NCBI GenBank assembly: GCA_963663365.2
Contig: CAXXIH010000001.1
Span: forward strand, 1,426,001-1,490,000
Length of the DNA stretch: 64,000 nt
From: G963663365 sp963663365
Lineage (GTDB): Bacteria; Hinthialibacterota; Hinthialibacteria; Hinthialibacterales; G963663365
Direction of reading: 5' to 3'
Positions 59,285 to 64,000 of the stretch are shown here, piece after piece; within the stretch, counting starts at the first letter, position 1; each line of letters opens with the position of its first letter. The notes beneath the pieces are model-generated. The model worked only from the letters and a program-made list of their open reading frames with translations, ran no database searches and had not been told where the DNA came from. The translations under genes and the position numbers were made by a program.

Positions 59285-62017
59285 ATGTCTGAAACGCAAT
59301 CCTCGTTCGATCCCGCCTCTCAAAGTTTTCGAAATCGTTTCTTTCTTGCCGTGGCGCATATTGCCGCACGCCGATCCCGTTGGGTTGTTGGAATTAGTTT
59401 TTTGCTGGCGTTGGTGGGAGGGCTTTATGGAGCGGCAACGGTGGAGATGGTTAGCGATACCGACCGGTTGCTTTCAGAGGATCTTTTATACCATCGCCGA
59501 TATCGTGATTTTATTCGCCGCTATGGTGACCTCGAATATATTTATATCGTGATCGAAGACGGTGAAGACGCCGACAAGATACAATTCGCGGAACGTTTGT
59601 CCGAAAAACTAAACCGTAACGATGGATACTTCCGCGAAGTTGTCTACCGCTTCGATACATCATGGGCGCGCCGGCATGCATTGGCCTATATGCCTTTGGC
59701 CGATCTACAGAACCTGGTGAACGGCTTATCTGATGAGAGTGGCCGACTTGAACGGTTGGGCCATACGCCGACATTGAATGATGCTCTGGAACAACTCTGT
59801 GATGGGATTGATACCAGCCTGCACAATCAGAATGCGCCTGCAAGTTCCGGAGATTCAAGCAGTGACTTTTTTCAGGCGTTCGATGCGGATGACTTGCGCG
59901 ATTTGACCGAAGCATTGGAGGGGCGGGAGGAATCCGCTTATTCGGAATTGAGTCAACTTACCGATGAGATTCGCAGCGCGGATACGCCATCGTACGAGTA
60001 TTTTTGGTCCGAGTCACATCGCTTTTTGCTTATGTTGGTAATGCCCGAAAAGGATTACACGACTTTAGGTGTTATCGATGAACCTTTGAAACTGTTGCGT
60101 GAGGCGGTCAAAGAGGCCGAACTTGAGATGCCCGGCGTTCATGCGGGTTTGACCGGACGGCCTGTTTTGCAGGCCGATGAAATGCGCACAACCAATCGGG
60201 ATATGATGCGGGCCGGTGTGTTTTCGTTTGTGGGCGTTGTTTTGGTTTTTATGTTTTTCTTCCGGGAGTTTTGGAGGCCGATATTTGCCGGGCTGTCATT
60301 GTTGACGGCTTTGGGGTGGACCTATGGTTTTGTGGCTGTCACCGTGGGGCATCTTAATCTTCTTTCGGCGGTTTTTGCGATTGTTTTGGTTGGTTTGGGC
60401 ATCGACTTCGGGATACATGTCGTACATCGCTATCAAGAAGAATTAAAGATCACACAGAATCCGGAGGCCGCCGCCGAAAGCACGCTTTTAGCCATCGGCA
60501 GTGGTTTGTTATCAGCCGGACTCACATCTGCTTCGCCGTTCTTTCTTGCCATGGCGACCGACTTTTTAGGTTTGGCCGAGTTGGGTTGGATTGCGGGAAG
60601 CGGGATTGTCTTTTGTTTGATTTCGATGACGGTTTTGCTGCTGGCGATGATGACCATGTATGACCGCCGGATGTTGCGTCAAGAAAAAATCCACGAACCG
60701 CTTCATCTTCCCGGATTGCGTCATGCTTCGCGCCACCCCAAGACGGTTTTGGGTATTTTGGCGGTATTGGCTGTGTTTAGTTGGCCTTATGCCGGCCGGG
60801 TACACTTCGATGATAATTTGTTGGAACTCCAGGCGCAGGGATTGGAGTCTGTGGAGTATGAACAGAAGCTAATTCATGAATCGGGAAACTCCACTTGGTT
60901 TTGTGTTTTCTTGCGTTCAAACCTCGAAAAAGTGCGGAGTCTGCATCAGCGGCTACTGAAAAATCCTTTGGTAGGGAATGTCGAAAGCCTGGCGGATGTA
61001 TTGCCGGCTGATATGGAATCCAAGCCGGAACTTCAAAAGCAATTATTGCAGGCACTCCCGAATTTTGATTTTCCTGAACCTGCTTTTCAGCCCAATCCGG
61101 AAATCATTCAGCGCACAGTGCAATCGATTGATGCTTTGCTTGAAGGTATCGCAAAAAACGGCGATCCTGAGCCTTGGCGGCGTGTGCCCTCACTGGGGCT
61201 GCTTGCGCGTTTGCGTGATGTTCTCAAGCAAACGGATGCACCGGAACGAGTTCGAAACGCTCATCGTGTTTTGTTGCAGGAACCAAGGGAGATTTTCCGA
61301 ATTCTCCATAAGGCGGCAGCGGAAGAGCCGCTTTCGTTCGATTCTTTGCCTGTCTCCTTAAAGCGGTTATTTGTTGGCCGTGACGGTTCGCTGTTGGTAC
61401 GTGCTTATCCTGAGAATGATGTCTGGCAGGAAGATCATATGGCCGATTTTGTCCGGGAGATGCGTTTGCTCGATGAGACCGTTGCCGGAACGCCAATACA
61501 GGTCTATGAATCCAGTCATATTATGCGCCGGGCGTTTCTCTTTGCCGGTGGTTATGCGCTTATTGCCGTTGTCGTTTTGGTTTTCTTAGATTTTTACTCG
61601 TGGAGAATGCTCGTGCTTTGCCTCGCGCCCTTGGCTGCGGGCGTATTTTATTTGGTGATCTGCATGGGAGCGACGGGAACAAATCTAAATCTCGCCAATT
61701 TTTTTGCTGTGCCGATTCTCCTCGGAATTGGTGTCGATAATGCCATCCATTTATTGCACCGTTTTCAAGAGACAGGAAGTGTAGAAGATACTGTGCATAC
61801 AACCGGAACGACACTGACTTTGACCAGCCTAACCACGACAATTGGATTCGGCAGTCTACTTTTGGCGCATCATCGTGGATTGCAAAGTCTGGGGGGACTG
61901 ATGGTTCTTGGAGTTTTATCCTGCTGGTTCGCTTCGTTGGTACTGCTACCCAATTTACTTGAAGTTATTCCTCAAAGATTCTTCCGTGTTTCACACCCGG
62001 TGCGCCTCAATGAATAG
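59285..62017 (+). CDS. MMPL-family RND transporter, HpnN-like
   Basis: The 910-residue protein has the twofold RND plan: a first helix, a periplasmic loop, a block of helices, then a repeat. Each half has the conserved GxGxD membrane helix: GLGIDFGIHVVHRYQEE (Asp near 372) and GIGVDNAIHLLHRF (Asp near 818). Related HpnN proteins move hopanoids to the outer membrane. The adjacent HpnO-like aminotransferase supports, but does not prove, that reading. No squalene-hopene cyclase is in the window. Confidence 0.85.
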   Translation: MSETQSSFDPASQSFRNRFFLAVAHIAARRSRWVVGISFLLALVGGLYGAATVEMVSDTDRLLSEDLLYHRRYRDFIRRYGDLEYIYIVIEDGEDADKIQFAERLSEKLNRNDGYFREVVYRFDTSWARRHALAYMPLADLQNLVNGLSDESGRLERLGHTPTLNDALEQLCDGIDTSLHNQNAPASSGDSSSDFFQAFDADDLRDLTEALEGREESAYSELSQLTDEIRSADTPSYEYFWSESHRFLLMLVMPEKDYTTLGVIDEPLKLLREAVKEAELEMPGVHAGLTGRPVLQADEMRTTNRDMMRAGVFSFVGVVLVFMFFFREFWRPIFAGLSLLTALGWTYGFVAVTVGHLNLLSAVFAIVLVGLGIDFGIHVVHRYQEELKITQNPEAAAESTLLAIGSGLLSAGLTSASPFFLAMATDFLGLAELGWIAGSGIVFCLISMTVLLLAMMTMYDRRMLRQEKIHEPLHLPGLRHASRHPKTVLGILAVLAVFSWPYAGRVHFDDNLLELQAQGLESVEYEQKLIHESGNSTWFCVFLRSNLEKVRSLHQRLLKNPLVGNVESLADVLPADMESKPELQKQLLQALPNFDFPEPAFQPNPEIIQRTVQSIDALLEGIAKNGDPEPWRRVPSLGLLARLRDVLKQTDAPERVRNAHRVLLQEPREIFRILHKAAAEEPLSFDSLPVSLKRLFVGRDGSLLVRAYPENDVWQEDHMADFVREMRLLDETVAGTPIQVYESSHIMRRAFLFAGGYALIAVVVLVFLDFYSWRMLVLCLAPLAAGVFYLVICMGATGTNLNLANFFAVPILLGIGVDNAIHLLHRFQETGSVEDTVHTTGTTLTLTSLTTTIGFGSLLLAHHRGLQSLGGLMVLGVLSCWFASLVLLPNLLEVIPQRFFRVSHPVRLNE

Positions 62018-62638
62018 CATTCCTCCGTCACGAGTACGGATTTTCTCGTAGTTATGCATTGTTTCGATCTCAAAGCCGGTTTGATCGAGGACTTCCCGGA
62101 CGTACTTTTCGCGGCGGTGCAGATGGCAAAAGATGAATCTTCCATTGGATTTGAGCATGTGCGCAACAGCCTGGCAAAGATCTTTTAGGCGCAGTTCGGA
62201 TTCGCTTCTAGCCATTCGTTTGTGATCGGCTTCTTGAAACTTCCCTAGTTTTTTCTCGAAAAAAGGAGGATTGCAAACTGCTGCATCGAATGTTCCTAAG
62301 GCGGAGAATTCATCAGTGGCACGCAGGTCCATGTGAACGAAATGGATTGTGTGCGAATGTTGGGGCAGCAGTTGAGTCGCTGTTTCTTGGGCTTTGGCGA
62401 CAGCCTGAACATTGAGATCAATGCCCAGTGTCTCCGTGATTCCTGCTCCATAATAGGCGAAGGCCATGGCCATATAGCCTGTTCCACAGCCTGCATCCAA
62501 TAAGCGGCCATGCAGGTTTTGAGCCTGCCAATCGACCATGATTTGGCTTTCCAGGCAGGGGCGCAAAATATCGAACGGAGCAGCGGGGGGGATGATACCG
62601 CCGGGCCGGGCCAGACTTGGATAGGTATTGCTTGTCAT
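61991..62638 (-). CDS. TrmN6-like tRNA methyltransferase (YfiC family)
   Basis: The 215-residue protein has the SAM motif LLDAGCGTGYMAMA (46-59) and the N6-adenine type catalytic NPPFF (123-127). The family includes the enzyme that makes m6A37 in tRNA(Val). The 3' end overlaps that of the convergent RND gene by 27 bp. Confidence 0.85.
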   Translation of the reverse strand: MTSNTYPSLARPGGIIPPAAPFDILRPCLESQIMVDWQAQNLHGRLLDAGCGTGYMAMAFAYYGAGITETLGIDLNVQAVAKAQETATQLLPQHSHTIHFVHMDLRATDEFSALGTFDAAVCNPPFFEKKLGKFQEADHKRMARSESELRLKDLCQAVAHMLKSNGRFIFCHLHRREKYVREVLDQTGFEIETMHNYEKIRTRDGGMLFIEAHRV

Positions 62639-62691
62639 GATCTAAAAAAACGAAATTGGATTCCTCACCAGTTCGATTGTTGAGGTTCCGG

Positions 62692-64000
62692 CTAACGCGG
62701 GCCATAAAGAGCGTATAAAAGAACACCGTCCCGTCGCACTTCGGCCAGCGGTTTTCCTTTTCGATAGAAATACCATTCGTTCATGTTGAACATACCCTGG
62801 CGGGCTTGCAGGATATGGAAATCATACGGTGGTTCCCCCCCCAAGCGAATGTCTTTTTTTAGTAAGCCGCGTTCTTGGTAGTGCATAAGCACCTCATTGG
62901 GCATTGCCAAAACACGCAACGAGGCGCCTGATGGAATCAGATCATCCACGGTTTTTATGAAATCCGGATAGAGGCCATCGCACCAATATGCTGTTTCAAA
63001 ACCAAGCCGTTGCGATCCGGGAAGACCTCCGATGAGCGCGTTGTAATAAGACAGTTCGCAGGGGTGAAGACGTATCATGCCAGCCGTTGGGCCGATTGCG
63101 GCCGCTACAAAAGCAACGCCTAATAGGACTTTCCAGCGTGTGGCTATTGCACTGAATCCTCGCCGTTCCAGATGGATGAGGCACTGTTGACTCAGTGTCT
63201 CGGCTCCGAGGCCGGTCATGACGGCGAAGTAGGAGAAACCGGGCAGGAATAGGCGTACACCGTCATAACCTTGAGCCAGGGGTAATAACACCAAACCCAG
63301 CGGTATCGCCCAACCAATAAGCACAAGTGCTTTCCATGTCCATAATGTTCGCTCCCGAAACGAGAGCACTGATGTGCCCAGACCGATCATCGATAATAGA
63401 AGTGTGATTGCGGGAACTGTGATTGCCGTCATCACGAGCGGATAGATCCAAGGCGTGTCGTCACCGTATTTATGACGCATAAACCATACTGGAATCGGAT
63501 GTGTGCTTACTTTTGATGCGTAGTTGCCAAATCGTTCGATAAGCCGTTCAACCGTGTTGTTCCAAAGCCAAGGTTGGGTTCCAATATAGATAATCGGTAA
63601 AAGAACGAGTGCGGAAATGCACCAAACTCCAAATCCGATGGCAAGATCACGGCGTTGTTCCGGCTTCTCAAACCAGGCAATTACCACGAGCGCAAGAAAA
63701 AGCGGTGGTAAAAAGACCGCATGCAGTTTGGTCGCAAAGGCCAATGCGTATACCAATGCCGCCCATGGTGCGCGGCGGGGATGGTGGAGGGACCATGCAA
63801 ATGAAACACCTGAAAAAAACCAAAGTGCGCAAATAGGGGTATCCAAACTAAAAATGTGGGCGTGGCCAAACACTCTTGGCATCAAAAGGAATGCTGCACC
63901 CGCCACTAATGCAGCGAAACGTCCTTTGAGGTGACCGGCCAATGCTGAAATTCCGGTGACCATTAGGCCAAACCAAATGGCGCTGGGCAACCGCATGGAT
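62692..64000 (-). CDS. GT-C family glycosyltransferase (ArnT/PMT-like), 5' end outside window
   Basis: The visible part has about 435 residues and is open to the right edge. It has eight or more hydrophobic helices and the loop GHAHIFSLDTPICALWF, which suits the second luminal motif of GT39/ArnT-type enzymes that use polyprenyl-phosphate sugars. The first loop with the catalytic Asp is probably beyond the window. A periplasmic C-terminal tail has IRLHPCELSYYNALIGG. Acceptor unknown. Confidence 0.75.
   Translation of the reverse strand, partial: SMRLPSAIWFGLMVTGISALAGHLKGRFAALVAGAAFLLMPRVFGHAHIFSLDTPICALWFFSGVSFAWSLHHPRRAPWAALVYALAFATKLHAVFLPPLFLALVVIAWFEKPEQRRDLAIGFGVWCISALVLLPIIYIGTQPWLWNNTVERLIERFGNYASKVSTHPIPVWFMRHKYGDDTPWIYPLVMTAITVPAITLLLSMIGLGTSVLSFRERTLWTWKALVLIGWAIPLGLVLLPLAQGYDGVRLFLPGFSYFAVMTGLGAETLSQQCLIHLERRGFSAIATRWKVLLGVAFVAAAIGPTAGMIRLHPCELSYYNALIGGLPGSQRLGFETAYWCDGLYPDFIKTVDDLIPSGASLRVLAMPNEVLMHYQERGLLKKDIRLGGEPPYDFHILQARQGMFNMNEWYFYRKGKPLAEVRRDGVLLYALYGPR

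Overview
The window reads as chromosomal DNA of an uncultured, probably diderm bacterium. Evidence for an outer membrane is indirect: a Wza-type export protein, two lipoproteins and an HpnN-like RND transporter. The phylum is a guess. A secreted protein with a proline/threonine linker and a dockerin repeat, a DUF2298 'YYY' membrane protein, a second EF-G-like GTPase and an rpsD outside the ribosomal protein operon would suit lineages around the PVC/FCB groups such as Sumerlaeota or Hydrogenedentota. No rRNA, tRNA, CRISPR array, intact insertion sequence or prophage was found. Genes are densely packed on both strands in short operons.

Layout. 1-1.3 kb is an accessory edge: the 3' end of an AT-rich SIR2-like gene, then about 850 bp of intergenic repeats, including a 152-bp element bounded by a perfect 19-bp inverted repeat. 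1.3-9.4 kb is housekeeping: rpsD, a methyltransferase coupled to wecB, ilvD, an EF-G-like GTPase and rph. 9.5-16.4 kb runs on the minus strand: dockerin protein, BatA-like von Willebrand protein, YesL-like membrane protein, and prfA-prmC-TPR lipoprotein. 16.5-19.7 kb holds a Wza-like exporter and a Wzc-like partner whose ATP-binding loop is degenerate. 19.8-24.1 kb holds an unlisted 58-residue membrane peptide coupled to a DUF2298 protein, then cca. 24.4-25.0 kb holds a small membrane protein followed by a candidate four-hairpin RNA ending in a clear terminator.

25.1-33.4 kb: STAS protein, yicC-hflK-hflC, a Trm11-like RNA methyltransferase, trkA and glycerate kinase. 33.5-39.6 kb: a degenerate pseudopilin-like protein, small membrane proteins, a stand-alone receiver domain, and a TrmB regulator divergent from a GHMP sugar kinase. 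39.6-42.7 kb: a compact sulfur unit (Rrf2 regulator, APS kinase cysC and a PHP phosphatase 2 bp behind it) next to a HisB-like protein that lacks two metal ligands. 42.8-54.6 kb: LOG protein, mutS2, CgeB-like glycosyltransferase, tusA with an E1-like enzyme, ldcA, an unrecognised 125-residue protein, a zinc-ribbon protein, a sigma factor, holB and a PEBP lipoprotein. 54.9-64 kb: an orphan ABC-2 permease, a zinc alcohol dehydrogenase, an HpnO-like aminotransferase followed by an HpnN-like RND transporter, a TrmN6-like methyltransferase, and a GT-C glycosyltransferase cut by the right edge.

The strongest leads are the Rrf2-cysC-PHP unit with a visible operator, the HpnO/HpnN-like pair, the Wza/pseudo-BY-kinase pair with a hairpin over the start codon, the structured RNA near 24.8 kb, the diverged HisB, and the SIR2/repeat edge. 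No complete new defence system is visible. All family assignments are by eye from motifs and were not checked against a database.
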